Source of the DNA: a virus
Virus record (IMG/VR): IMGVR_UViG_3300035150_000016
Span: 1 to 22,490 of that record
Direction: 5' to 3' (one strand)
DNA: 22,490 bases
Shown here: positions 13,542 through 19,139 of the stretch, piece by piece
How positions within the stretch are numbered: the stretch's first letter is position 1
How the letters are laid out: each line of letters opens with the position of its first letter
Translations under genes and position numbers: made by a program
The notes under the pieces: model-generated
Told to the model about the DNA's origin: nothing
Database searches by the model: none
What the model saw: the letters and a program-made list of their open reading frames with translations, nothing else

Positions 13542-13791
13542 GATAGCCCCCTGTATTATGACGGGCAGGCAGTCCCATCATTTCCCGGTAACTGTCCTCA
13601 ATCAGATAATAGAGTTCCTGCCCAGATTTGACCGTGCGCGGCTCTGCGCCGAATACGTGTTCAGCGATATAGGCCGGGCCTTCGAAGGGGAACTTGCGGC
13701 TCAGGTAGAGGTATTCTTCATGTGCGATTGCCGCAATTTCCCAATCGAGTTCATCGCAGCTATTGGTTGTCGCCACGGAAGGGATTCTCAT
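13489..13791 (-). CDS. Small phage protein, 100 aa, unknown
   Basis: Starts at the ATG at 13791 inside the end of the preceding gene (32-base overlap); a GTG five codons on is an alternative. Residues about 14-75 are helical and acidic (DELDWEIAAIAHEEYLYLSRKF, then GQELYYLIEDSYREMMGL). The C-terminal 25 residues are basic and lie over the next gene. No family is recognised and the ribosome site is weak, so confidence is moderate. Confidence 0.55.
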   Translation of the reverse strand: MRIPSVATTNSCDELDWEIAAIAHEEYLYLSRKFPFEGPAYIAEHVFGAEPRTVKSGQELYYLIEDSYREMMGLPARHNTGGYHANRPNRGRDCKMQKVG

Positions 13792-14230
13792 CGGCCCGCA
13801 CCGTCTTGCCGCCAACCTGCCGGATGTCCGGGGAATCCCTCAATCCGGCCTTTTCGGGATCGTCGAAATACTTCTGCCGAACGCACCACTCGATCACACC
13901 GCCCGGCTCAAGTCCGGTCAGGCGAGCGTAGGCGTCGATCCAGTCGGCGTGACGGTTCTGGAGCTTCACGGTATAGGTCCGGTGGGTCGGAACCCGAGTC
14001 ACAGGGGTCTTGGATTTTGGCTTCGCTTCGGCCGCCATGTCGGCTTTCCGCATTTCCTGAAACGCGCCGTCCCGCACGTCCGCGATTTGCAGCAGCGCCT
14101 TGGGGCCGATGCCCGGCACCGCCTTGAAGTCGTCGAGCTTGCCGTTGAGCAACATCTCGACGGTTTCAATCCCATGAGCGGCCAGGGCGGCTTGGACCTT
14201 GGCCGGGAGGGAAGTTTCATTCAGATTCAT
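13760..14230 (-). CDS. Helix-hairpin-helix protein, 156 aa
   Basis: The ATG at 14230 has AAGGAA seven bases upstream; the longer frame to 14257 is not needed. Residues about 10-55 contain a helix-hairpin-helix segment (LLNGKLDDFKAVPGIGPKALLQIADV) with the PGIGPK turn typical of non-specific DNA contact. A basic linker rich in Lys, Pro and Thr follows, then a second domain (HRTYTVKLQNRHADWIDAYARLTGLEPGGVIEWCVRQKYF) that resembles a ribbon-helix-helix-like fold. Likely binds DNA, possibly in replication or transcription control; no specific family assigned. Confidence 0.68.
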   Translation of the reverse strand: MNLNETSLPAKVQAALAAHGIETVEMLLNGKLDDFKAVPGIGPKALLQIADVRDGAFQEMRKADMAAEAKPKSKTPVTRVPTHRTYTVKLQNRHADWIDAYARLTGLEPGGVIEWCVRQKYFDDPEKAGLRDSPDIRQVGGKTVRADENPFRGDNQ

Positions 14231-14501
14231 CGGAGTTCCTTTCATTTCGACGATCACGGACAGGGCCGATCAAGACGTAAACCCCGTCTTCGCATTGCAA
14301 GAGCGCAACCTTTTCGGTCGCTCGCACGAACGAGGACCAAGCTGGTGTAATGTAGGATTGCCCTAGGTAGATTTTCTCAAGGTCACACAGCGGATTCTGG
14401 TCGCGGTGCCATACGACCCTGCCCATTGCGTGGCTGTCAACAAGCGTCGGCAACCTAAGCACGGCCACCAACGATCCGGGAGGTTTCTGGTTCGGTTTCA
14501 T
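14217..14501 (-). CDS. Small protein of unknown function, 94 aa
   Basis: The ATG at 14501 has GGAGGAAGAA directly upstream. The sequence contains LVAVLRLPTLVDSHAMGRVVWHRDQNP, YLGQSYITPAWSSFVRATEKVALLQ and GVYVLIGPVRDRR, mostly beta-like with a charged tail. Its end overlaps the HhH gene by 14 bases. No family is recognised. Confidence 0.62.
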   Translation of the reverse strand: MKPNQKPPGSLVAVLRLPTLVDSHAMGRVVWHRDQNPLCDLEKIYLGQSYITPAWSSFVRATEKVALLQCEDGVYVLIGPVRDRRNERNSDESE

Positions 14502-14520
14502 TTCTTCCTCCATCAACGGC

Positions 14521-14539
14521 GGCGGGCATTCTGCCCGCC
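14521..14539 (-). other. Intercistronic hairpin
   Basis: Perfect 7-bp stem GGCGGGC / GCCCGCC with a five-base loop, 18 bases after the stop of the GapR-like gene and 20 bases before the next ATG. No T tract follows, so it is more likely an mRNA-stabilising or processing element than a terminator. Confidence 0.45.
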
Positions 14540-14557
14540 GGGCCGTCGTCGGGCTGG

Positions 14558-14917
14558 TCAATCCGGCAGGTTGTCGAAGAGGTCGCGCTGCATCGGAAAG
14601 CCGGTGGCCTCCCGGCAGATGGCGAACGCCAAATCGAAGTTGCGCCGCTTGTCCTCCGGCCATCCCGCGTATTTCAACGAAAGGTCGAAAGCTTCCTTCG
14701 GGATGCCTTTGGCGTAGAGGTCTTCGCGGATCGCCTGGACCTTCTGGTTGATGCTCTCGCGGTCCTTCTGGTGTTGGGCAATGTCGGAGACAGCTTTCTT
14801 GATGTCTTCCGACAGCGCCGTCATGCTGTTGTCGCCGATTTCGGGGAGTTCCTTCCTCGGGCGACCGGGGCCTTTCTTCTCTTCGCCCATGCCTTCGGTG
14901 TCGTCTTCGTCGCTCAT
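14558..14917 (-). CDS. GapR/DUF2312-like helical protein with AT-hook-like N-terminus
   Basis: 119 residues. The N-terminus is acidic and then carries KKGPGRPRK, an AT-hook-like minor-groove binding motif. From residue about 32 it is a helical hairpin (DIKKAVSDIAQHQKDRESINQKVQAIREDLYAKGIPKEAFDLSLKY). The helix, K-G-I/F turn and helix layout recalls the GapR-like family of alphaproteobacteria and their phages, but the closing RNFDLAFAICREATGFPMQRDLF differs from cellular GapR. It may bind DNA as a nucleoid-like or anti-repression factor. AAAGGGAA precedes the ATG, and the upstream stretch contains TAGACCACCAGA, shared with the scaffold gene leader. Confidence 0.66.
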   Translation of the reverse strand: MSDEDDTEGMGEEKKGPGRPRKELPEIGDNSMTALSEDIKKAVSDIAQHQKDRESINQKVQAIREDLYAKGIPKEAFDLSLKYAGWPEDKRRNFDLAFAICREATGFPMQRDLFDNLPD

Positions 14918-14939
14918 GTCGTTCCCTTTCTCTGGTGGT

Positions 14940-15347
14940 CTACCTTGTGATGATGTTCACCGGGACACCGTATTGCGCCTCGGTATGCTTACGTTTCCAG
15001 GCGGATAGCGCCGTGTCCGCACCGCCCTTTACGTCCTCGTAGACGGGCATTCCGTCCCGATAATACGCGAAGTCGACAACATAGGTGCCGATCTTCGTTC
15101 CGTTGACAGCAAGCGGCAAGCGAACCTGACAACGCAAATTGCAAATCGCGCCATGTGCGCTTTCAAGGCGAAGCTCACCATATCGCTTGGCCTCTGCCTT
15201 GCTGTCGAATTTAAGGAAATCCATCCGGCCGCACGCCCGGCACTGGCCCGGCTTCGGCCCCTCATGCCACGTTCCGCATCCGCCGCAAGCCCATACCCGC
15301 TTGTTAGGAATGTTCGCCCCGGAAGTCCGTCCAGACCAACGCTTCAT
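14940..15347 (-). CDS. DUF1064-like phage nuclease with N-terminal zinc ribbon
   Basis: 135 residues. Two cysteine pairs (CGGC at 21-24, CRAC at 36-39) form a probable zinc ribbon. The rest follows the DUF1064 pattern of phage PD-(D/E)XK-like endonucleases: FDSKAEAKRYGELRL with conserved Glu residues, then a Q-x-x-L-P-L strand, YVVDFAYY and VYEDVKGG (Asp and the E-D-V-K motif), and a helix after. Members are thought to act in recombination or replication and cut branched or double-stranded DNA; that role is from family knowledge. The start overlaps the preceding stop (ATGA). Confidence 0.82.
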   Translation of the reverse strand: MKRWSGRTSGANIPNKRVWACGGCGTWHEGPKPGQCRACGRMDFLKFDSKAEAKRYGELRLESAHGAICNLRCQVRLPLAVNGTKIGTYVVDFAYYRDGMPVYEDVKGGADTALSAWKRKHTEAQYGVPVNIITR

Positions 15348-15604
15348 TCATCGAGTCCCTTGTCTCGCATATATTTTTTGTCCGGTTCCGTGCGAATACC
15401 GAGAATAGAAAAGGATGGCAAGCCGCGTTGTTTCCGAACAATAAACGGCTTGCCGCAACGGTCGCAAACGACGTGCCGCTTGGTTACATTTCGATCCTTC
15501 GTTTTGAAACGTAAGGGGGAGGTATGCTCCTTGCCGCACCAGGGGCATGGGAAAGTTTCGTCGTGAATTCCCTTCACGCACGACGGAAGCGGTTTGATGT
15601 CCAT
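15344..15604 (-). CDS. Zinc-ribbon protein, 86 aa
   Basis: Two Cys pairs, CPWCGKEH (about 20-27) and CDRCGKPF (about 47-54), with a basic segment between them (FKTKDRNVTKRHVV), give a standard zinc ribbon. GAGGGACC lies directly before the ATG. A small DNA- or protein-binding factor is likely; its stop overlaps the DUF1064-like gene start, which itself carries a zinc ribbon, so the two may act together. Confidence 0.72.
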   Translation of the reverse strand: MDIKPLPSCVKGIHDETFPCPWCGKEHTSPLRFKTKDRNVTKRHVVCDRCGKPFIVRKQRGLPSFSILGIRTEPDKKYMRDKGLDE

Positions 15605-15610
15605 GGTCCC

Positions 15611-15670
15611 TCACTTCAGCAACAGCCATAACACGAACAGCCCTAGACAGGGCCATTCCAGCCAATCCAT
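15611..15670 (-). CDS. Candidate 19-aa hydrophobic peptide
   Basis: Frame MDWLEWPCLGLFVLWLLLK between the RHH gene stop and the zinc-ribbon gene. Almost the whole peptide is one membrane-spanning stretch capped by Lys. The spacing fits the gap exactly, but there is no clear ribosome site, so it is listed with low confidence. Confidence 0.35.
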   Translation of the reverse strand: MDWLEWPCLGLFVLWLLLK

Positions 15671-15680
15671 ACCAAGCGGC

Positions 15681-15866
15681 CTAGTGGGCGGCGGTCTTCT
15701 GCTCGGCATATTGGCGGATTATCCGGTTGACGGCCTTGGAGAAGTTATGCTTCCCTTCGGTGGTTTCCTGCTCCAGGATTGCAATCACGTCCGCTTCGAA
15801 ATAGACGTGTTTGCGAACGCTATCCGTAGGGGGCCTTCCCGGCTTTCTCCGCTGTTCGGCTTCCAT
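15681..15866 (-). CDS. Ribbon-helix-helix regulator with AT-hook-like N-terminus
   Basis: 61 residues. N-terminal RRKPGRPPTDS resembles an AT hook. It is followed by a strand (VRKHVYFEADV), a first helix (VIAILEQETTEG) and NFSKAVNRIIRQYAEQK, the strand-helix-helix order with the N-x-S-x-A-V-N-x-I-I signature of RHH repressors, which bind operators as dimers. GAGG lies nine bases before the ATG. It is the first leftward gene and borders the divergent control region, so it is a natural candidate to repress its own promoter or the facing rightward one. Confidence 0.75.
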   Translation of the reverse strand: MEAEQRRKPGRPPTDSVRKHVYFEADVIAILEQETTEGKHNFSKAVNRIIRQYAEQKTAAH

Positions 15867-15889
15867 TTATCTGTACCTCAAAAATTTAT

Positions 15890-15919
15890 TTGACACACCC
15901 TTTATTTTCATGGGATAAA
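15890..15919 (+). promoter_or_regulatory. Rightward early promoter
   Basis: Consensus TTGACA at 15890-15895 and GATAAA at 15914-15919 with an 18-base spacer (or GGATAA at 17). It points to the gene starting at 15964, with an expected transcript start near 15926. The surrounding DNA is AT-rich in an otherwise GC-rich region. Confidence 0.65.
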
Positions 15920-15931
15920 AACTTTAGTCAA
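15904..15931 (-). promoter_or_regulatory. Candidate leftward promoter facing the rightward one
   Basis: On the minus strand, TTGACT at 15931-15926 is followed after 16 bases by GAAAAT (15909-15904). The -10 is a poor match. If used, transcription would start near 15895 and read toward the RHH gene, overlapping the rightward promoter almost fully. Confidence 0.4.
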
Positions 15932-15963
15932 CATGACCGACGCGAGAACAGGGGAAATCTTAT

Positions 15964-16242
15964 ATGGTCGACGATCCGAAACGTGCGCTTTCGTTGATGT
16001 CTTGCAATGGCTCTTGCCTTTGGCACTATCACACGAAGGACGGGCGCAATCACATTCAGTTCGGATATCAGGACGGCGGACGGCACGCCAATTATTTCGA
16101 CCGCGCGGCCGCGCTTCTGACCGAGGGGGACACGATCATTTGCCACTATTCCACGCAAAAGGAACGTCCCGGAGGAATGCTGTTGCTCGTGACTTCGGTC
16201 GACAAGATCAAGGGCATCGTGCGTACAACGGTGTTTGACTGA
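15964..16242 (+). CDS. Small early phage protein, 92 aa
   Basis: First gene of the rightward operon; AGGGGAAA lies nine bases before the ATG. The sequence LSLMSCNGSCLWHYHTKDGRN, then RHANYFDRAAALLTEGDTIICHYS, then MLLLVTSVDKIKG forms a small beta-type domain: aromatic strand, a Y-F-x-x-A-x-x-L-x-x-G-D turn, a strand, a loop, a strand. The same Y-F ... L-x-x-G-D-x-I pattern occurs in the decoration-like protein at 203-742 and is common in phage structural proteins, so this may be a stand-alone copy. Function unknown. A different frame starting at 15933 is a shadow. Confidence 0.75.
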   Translation: MVDDPKRALSLMSCNGSCLWHYHTKDGRNHIQFGYQDGGRHANYFDRAAALLTEGDTIICHYSTQKERPGGMLLLVTSVDKIKGIVRTTVFD

Positions 16243-16270
16243 TTGCTGAAACCGTCTCCGGCGGACGCAA

Positions 16271-16309
16271 GCCCCGGCAACCAAGCCGACCCCTCCCGGT
16301 TGCCGGGGC
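16271..16309 (+). promoter_or_regulatory. Perfect 12-bp hairpin before the 165-aa gene
   Basis: Arms GCCCCGGCAACC (16271-16282) and GGTTGCCGGGGC (16298-16309) with a 15-base C-rich loop. It lies in the 90-base space between the first two rightward genes, 23 bases before the ATG. No T tract follows, so it is not a standard terminator; it could protect or regulate the downstream mRNA. Confidence 0.65.
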
Positions 16310-16332
16310 ACCAACCTTCGAAAGGAACGCAG

Positions 16333-16830
16333 ATGAGAAGCGATTATACGATTTTTCTGGCCTCTGATACCGTATGCGGTGTCTTGGCCTCGTATTCCGT
16401 CAACAGCAAGGGCGAAGGCGACGACGTGAAGTTGTTCAAGACCTTCGACCCGAGTTTGCAGGTCGGGGATTTCCTGATCGTGCCGACCGAAACCCGGCAC
16501 AAGATGACGGTGGTTCGGGTCGAAGCGGTCGACGTGGAGCCGGATTTCGACAGTGATCAGCCGTGTCTGTGGGTGATCGGCAAGATTCCGCCGGAATATG
16601 CGACCGAGTTCCATCGGCTCAAGTCTCAGGAAGGCGATATGCTGGCCAAGATCAAGGAAGGCGAGAAGCGCCGCCGCCGCGAGGAACTCCGGAAGGACTA
16701 CATCAACGGGGACATGGACGAAATCCGCTCCATGCCGTTGATCGCCAACAACTCCGGCGCGGTTTCGCCTGCCCCGAGGGAATTCGCTCGCACCCCCGCC
16801 CCTGATGATGACGGCGAATTCCCTATCTAA
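16333..16830 (+). CDS. Early phage protein, 165 aa, unknown
   Basis: The ATG at 16333 is preferred because AAAGGAACGCAG is directly upstream; the open frame back to 16243 runs through the hairpin spacer. The first 85 residues look beta-rich (TIFLASDTVCGVLASYSVNS, then LQVGDFLIVPTETRHKMTVVRVEAVDVEPDF). The L-x-V-G-D-x-L-I-V strand and V-x-V-E-A loosely echo the preceding protein. Residues about 110-145 are helical and basic (EGDMLAKIKEGEKRRRREELRKDYI). The tail is Pro-rich. No family is recognised. Confidence 0.68.
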   Translation: MRSDYTIFLASDTVCGVLASYSVNSKGEGDDVKLFKTFDPSLQVGDFLIVPTETRHKMTVVRVEAVDVEPDFDSDQPCLWVIGKIPPEYATEFHRLKSQEGDMLAKIKEGEKRRRREELRKDYINGDMDEIRSMPLIANNSGAVSPAPREFARTPAPDDDGEFPI

Positions 16831-16840
16831 CCTATTCTAT

Positions 16841-17010
16841 GCCGCCGGGTCGATTGGCTCCTATGCCAGAGGCCCCAGGGAAGAGGCCCGGCGGCGAGTG
16901 CATCTCGCATACGCTCGATGCACTATCAAGAATCTTTAACAAGATCCTTGATCAGGGAACGGGGCGGGAAAGGCCAAGGGGCCGAACCGCTGGCGGAGGC
17001 ACCCCGCCCC
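16841..17010 (+). ncRNA. Tandem four-hairpin element before the recombination genes
   Basis: About 170 bases without a gene, folded by eye into four adjacent units. H1 is 16841-16849 paired with 16887-16895 (9 bp, GCCGCCGGG/CCCGGCGGC) around a small inner hairpin. H2 is 16897-16904 with 16917-16924 (8 bp). H3 is 16925-16930 with 16947-16952 plus 16932-16936 with 16941-16945 (11 bp, one mismatch, TAAC loop), directly touching H2. H4 is 16961-16968 with 17003-17010 (8 bp) enclosing two short hairpins. It ends nine bases before the ribosome site of the next gene, so it may be a structured leader, a separate small RNA or a DNA replication or packaging element. No known family is recognised. Confidence 0.45.
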
Positions 17011-17034
17011 TAGTACCCCGAAGGAATGAAGCCC

Positions 17035-17229
17035 ATGGCACATTGCCGGAAGTGTGGCCGCCGCATCTACAAGAATAAATATTCCCGAATATTCGAGTGC
17101 GCGCATTGCGGCCCTCGCTCCTCAAAACCCACGACGGAAGAGCAGGAAAGGCGCTTGTCCAATGAACGACAAACCCGAGAAGTCCCGCGAAGTGGCGAAG
17201 GCGGAACCCGCCGATCTGCAAACTTATGA
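17035..17229 (+). CDS. Small zinc-ribbon protein, 64 aa
   Basis: The ATG at 17035 is chosen over the one three codons earlier because AAGGA is nine bases before it and touching the other. The N-terminus has CRKCGRRIYKNKYSRIFECAHCG, two CxxC pairs that would bind one zinc, followed by a charged tail. The tail overlaps the start of the ERF gene by 68 bases, and only the first 30 residues look constrained. Confidence 0.6.
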   Translation: MAHCRKCGRRIYKNKYSRIFECAHCGPRSSKPTTEEQERRLSNERQTREVPRSGEGGTRRSANL

Positions 17230-17941
17230 AGAGCTATCGCCGCTATCGATCATCCGGCAGGCCGTCACGTCGGGCGCGGACCCCGACACTCTGGCGAAGC
17301 TCATGGACCTTCAGGAACGCTATCAGGCGAACGAGGCGAAGCGGGCCTTTACCCGCGCGCTCAATGCCTTCAAGGCCAATCCTCCGGAAATCTTCAAGAC
17401 CAGCGCGGTAGACTATACGCCACAGGGAAAGGCGCGCGTGCATTACATGTATGCTGCGCTCGACACGGTGTGCGGTATCCTCAACCCGGCGCTACGGAAT
17501 CACGGCTTGTCTTTTCGTTGGGAAACAGCGACCGAGAACAACCTGATTAAGGTGACGTGCGTCCTTACCCATGAACTCGGGCACAGCGAAGAGACGAGCC
17601 TGCAATGCACGGCGGATCAATCCGGCGGGAAGAACCCGATTCAAGCCATTGGGTCGGCCGTGACCTATCTCCAGCGATACACGCTTCTCGCTGCCACCGG
17701 AATGGCCGTACAGGGACAGGATGACGACGGGCGAAGCTCGCAGCAGAAGGAAGAGGCGGGGCCAGTTTCCGAGGAACAGCGCACGGCGCTTCAGGCCGCT
17801 CTTGACGACGCCGGATTGTCCGCCGCCGCGTTGTGCAAATGGCTCAGGGTATCCGCCGTTCCCGAAATTAAGGCCGCCGATTTCGACAAGGCAATGGGGG
17901 CGATCAGGCGGCAGGCGGCAGACGCGAGGGGGCAAAAATGA
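17162..17941 (+). CDS. erf: ERF-family single-strand annealing protein
   Basis: 259 residues. The segment LMDLQERYQANEAKRAFTRALNAFKANPPEI, then KARVHYMYAALDTVCGILNPALRNHGLSFRWET and NPIQAIGSAVTYLQRYTLLAATGMA, is the full signature of the P22 ERF-like superfamily: W/Y-x-A-N-E-A-x-x-A-F, K-x-H-Y-x-Y-A-x-L, G-S-A-x-T-Y-x-x-R-Y-x-L. These form rings on single-stranded DNA and pair complementary strands during phage recombination and circularisation. The C-terminal part (SEEQRTALQAALDDAGLSAAALCKWLRV) is a helical partner-binding region. The ATG at 17162 excludes an upstream shadow frame. It overlaps the exonuclease start by four bases, so both are made together. Confidence 0.93.
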   Translation: MNDKPEKSREVAKAEPADLQTYEELSPLSIIRQAVTSGADPDTLAKLMDLQERYQANEAKRAFTRALNAFKANPPEIFKTSAVDYTPQGKARVHYMYAALDTVCGILNPALRNHGLSFRWETATENNLIKVTCVLTHELGHSEETSLQCTADQSGGKNPIQAIGSAVTYLQRYTLLAATGMAVQGQDDDGRSSQQKEEAGPVSEEQRTALQAALDDAGLSAAALCKWLRVSAVPEIKAADFDKAMGAIRRQAADARGQK

Positions 17942-18735
17942 AAATCCATGACGTAGAACAAAGGTCTGCGGAGTGGTTCGCCGTCCGGACCGGAAAGCCG
18001 ACAGCGAGCGCGTTTTCTCGGATCGTTGCTCCTCTAGTCAACATCCCGGATACCTACAACGAGAACGCCCCTTTCGGTGTGTGCTGCTGGTGTGGCAAGG
18101 ATGACTTGCCCAGGAAGAAAGACGGAACTCCAAAGACGAACGTTCGCTATCACCCGGATTGTAAAAAAGAACGTGATAGGAACGTAGGCAAGGCCAATCC
18201 CGGCGCGGCGCGGCTATCCTACGCCCGCGAACTCGCCGCCGAAATCGTCGGCGGCCCTGATGTCAACCAGTGGGGCGGAAACATGGATTTGGAGCGCGGG
18301 AAATTTCTGGAAGAGGACGCGCTTTCCATGTACTCGTTTATCCGTGGGGTTGAGGTTCGGCGCGTCGGGTTCATCACCGACGACGACGAAACAATCGGAT
18401 GCTCCCCTGACGGGCTGGTCGGCGACGATGGCATGATTGAGATCAAATGCCTGAACGCCAATCACCATATTGACGTGATCATGCGGTGGCACGACAAGCG
18501 GGAAATTGCTCCGGATTATGTCGCGCAGCCACAGGGGCAGATGTACGTTTCCGGGCGGCCGTGGTGCGACGTGGTATTTTACCATTACGCCTTGCCGCCG
18601 CTGATCATCCGCCAGACGCCAGACGCCGAATACCGGGCGGCTCTGGCCACCGGGATAACCGAAGTGATCGCCGAGCGCGACCGCATCGTTGGGGTGCTGC
18701 ATCAACTCAAGAACGGAGATATCGATGAGATGTAG
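17938..18735 (+). CDS. YqaJ/lambda-exonuclease-like nuclease with inserted Cys/His cluster
   Basis: 265 residues. The N-terminus (QRSAEWFAVRTGKPTASAF) is the YqaJ substrate-side motif. The core contains LERGKFLEEDA, then Asp158 in CSPDGLV and Glu168-x-Lys170 in MIEIKC, the same D-x9-E-x-K spacing as lambda exonuclease (Asp119, Glu129, Lys131). A later YVAQPQGQMYVSG helix is also typical. The enzyme resects double-strand ends 5' to 3' and loads the ERF protein. Between residues about 45 and 85 there is an unusual insertion with Cys49, Cys50, Cys52, His72 and Cys75, probably zinc-binding. The ATG overlaps the ERF stop. Confidence 0.92.
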   Translation: MKIHDVEQRSAEWFAVRTGKPTASAFSRIVAPLVNIPDTYNENAPFGVCCWCGKDDLPRKKDGTPKTNVRYHPDCKKERDRNVGKANPGAARLSYARELAAEIVGGPDVNQWGGNMDLERGKFLEEDALSMYSFIRGVEVRRVGFITDDDETIGCSPDGLVGDDGMIEIKCLNANHHIDVIMRWHDKREIAPDYVAQPQGQMYVSGRPWCDVVFYHYALPPLIIRQTPDAEYRAALATGITEVIAERDRIVGVLHQLKNGDIDEM

Positions 18736-18937
18736 TAAGTCGACCATTCGAGCCGCCGCTATGGTCCACATCCACAATGTTGGTGGATGTTGTGGTAACT
18801 GCGAGTGCTATGACGGCGAATGGTGCGACCGGCCATCCAGTCATGATCCGCACGGCGGTAAGGTCAAGATGCCGCCCCAATCCAGGTGTTTGGATTGGAC
18901 GGGGGAGATATCCGAGAAGCGAGACGATGATGGCTAA
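18725..18937 (+). CDS. Cys-rich small phage protein, 70 aa
   Basis: The ATG at 18725 has GGAGATATCG upstream and overlaps the exonuclease end by 11 bases. The segment CCGNCECYDGEWCDRPSSHDP, followed by PPQSRCLDW, gives five or more closely spaced cysteines and a His, a likely zinc-binding knuckle. The layout (C-G-N-C ... C-x-R-P-S-S-H ... C-x-D-W) is shared in outline by the protein at 20965-21183. Function unknown. Confidence 0.7.
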   Translation: MRCSKSTIRAAAMVHIHNVGGCCGNCECYDGEWCDRPSSHDPHGGKVKMPPQSRCLDWTGEISEKRDDDG

Positions 18938-19139
18938 GCAGAAAGTGTCGACGCGCCGATTACGCCGCGATGCTGACCGGGCGGAGCGCGAAGGCCGCTC
19001 CCTTGCAAAATGGCCCAGATGGGTTGATGCCGCTAGAGCGCTGTTAAATGCCAGTCGTCAGTTAAACCGGGCAGCCGATGAGATCGACGCGCTATATGTG
19101 GCGTCCCCTACACGGACACAAGGAACGGATGGGAAATGA
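18927..19139 (+). CDS. Small basic helical protein, 70 aa
   Basis: Tandem ATGATG start overlapping the previous stop by 11 bases. The N-terminal half is very basic (KVSTRRLRRDADRAEREGR), the C-terminal half helical (WVDAARALLNASRQLNRAADEIDALY). No motif is recognised. The last codon overlaps the next ATG by four bases. Confidence 0.62.
   Translation: MMAKQKVSTRRLRRDADRAEREGRSLAKWPRWVDAARALLNASRQLNRAADEIDALYVASPTRTQGTDGK

Noticed and set aside
15933-16238. Plus-strand frame starting at the ATG at 15934 region
   Set aside because: Overlaps the better frame at 15964 nearly completely, has shadow-like Arg/His-rich composition, and lies almost on the expected transcript start.
15928-16614. Minus-strand frame (228 codons) over the first rightward genes
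   Set aside because: Runs against two well-supported early genes and their hairpin spacer; no ribosome site.
16925-16952. Hairpin considered as a rho-independent terminator
   Set aside because: No T tract follows and the same operon continues 80 bases later; kept as part of the structured element instead.
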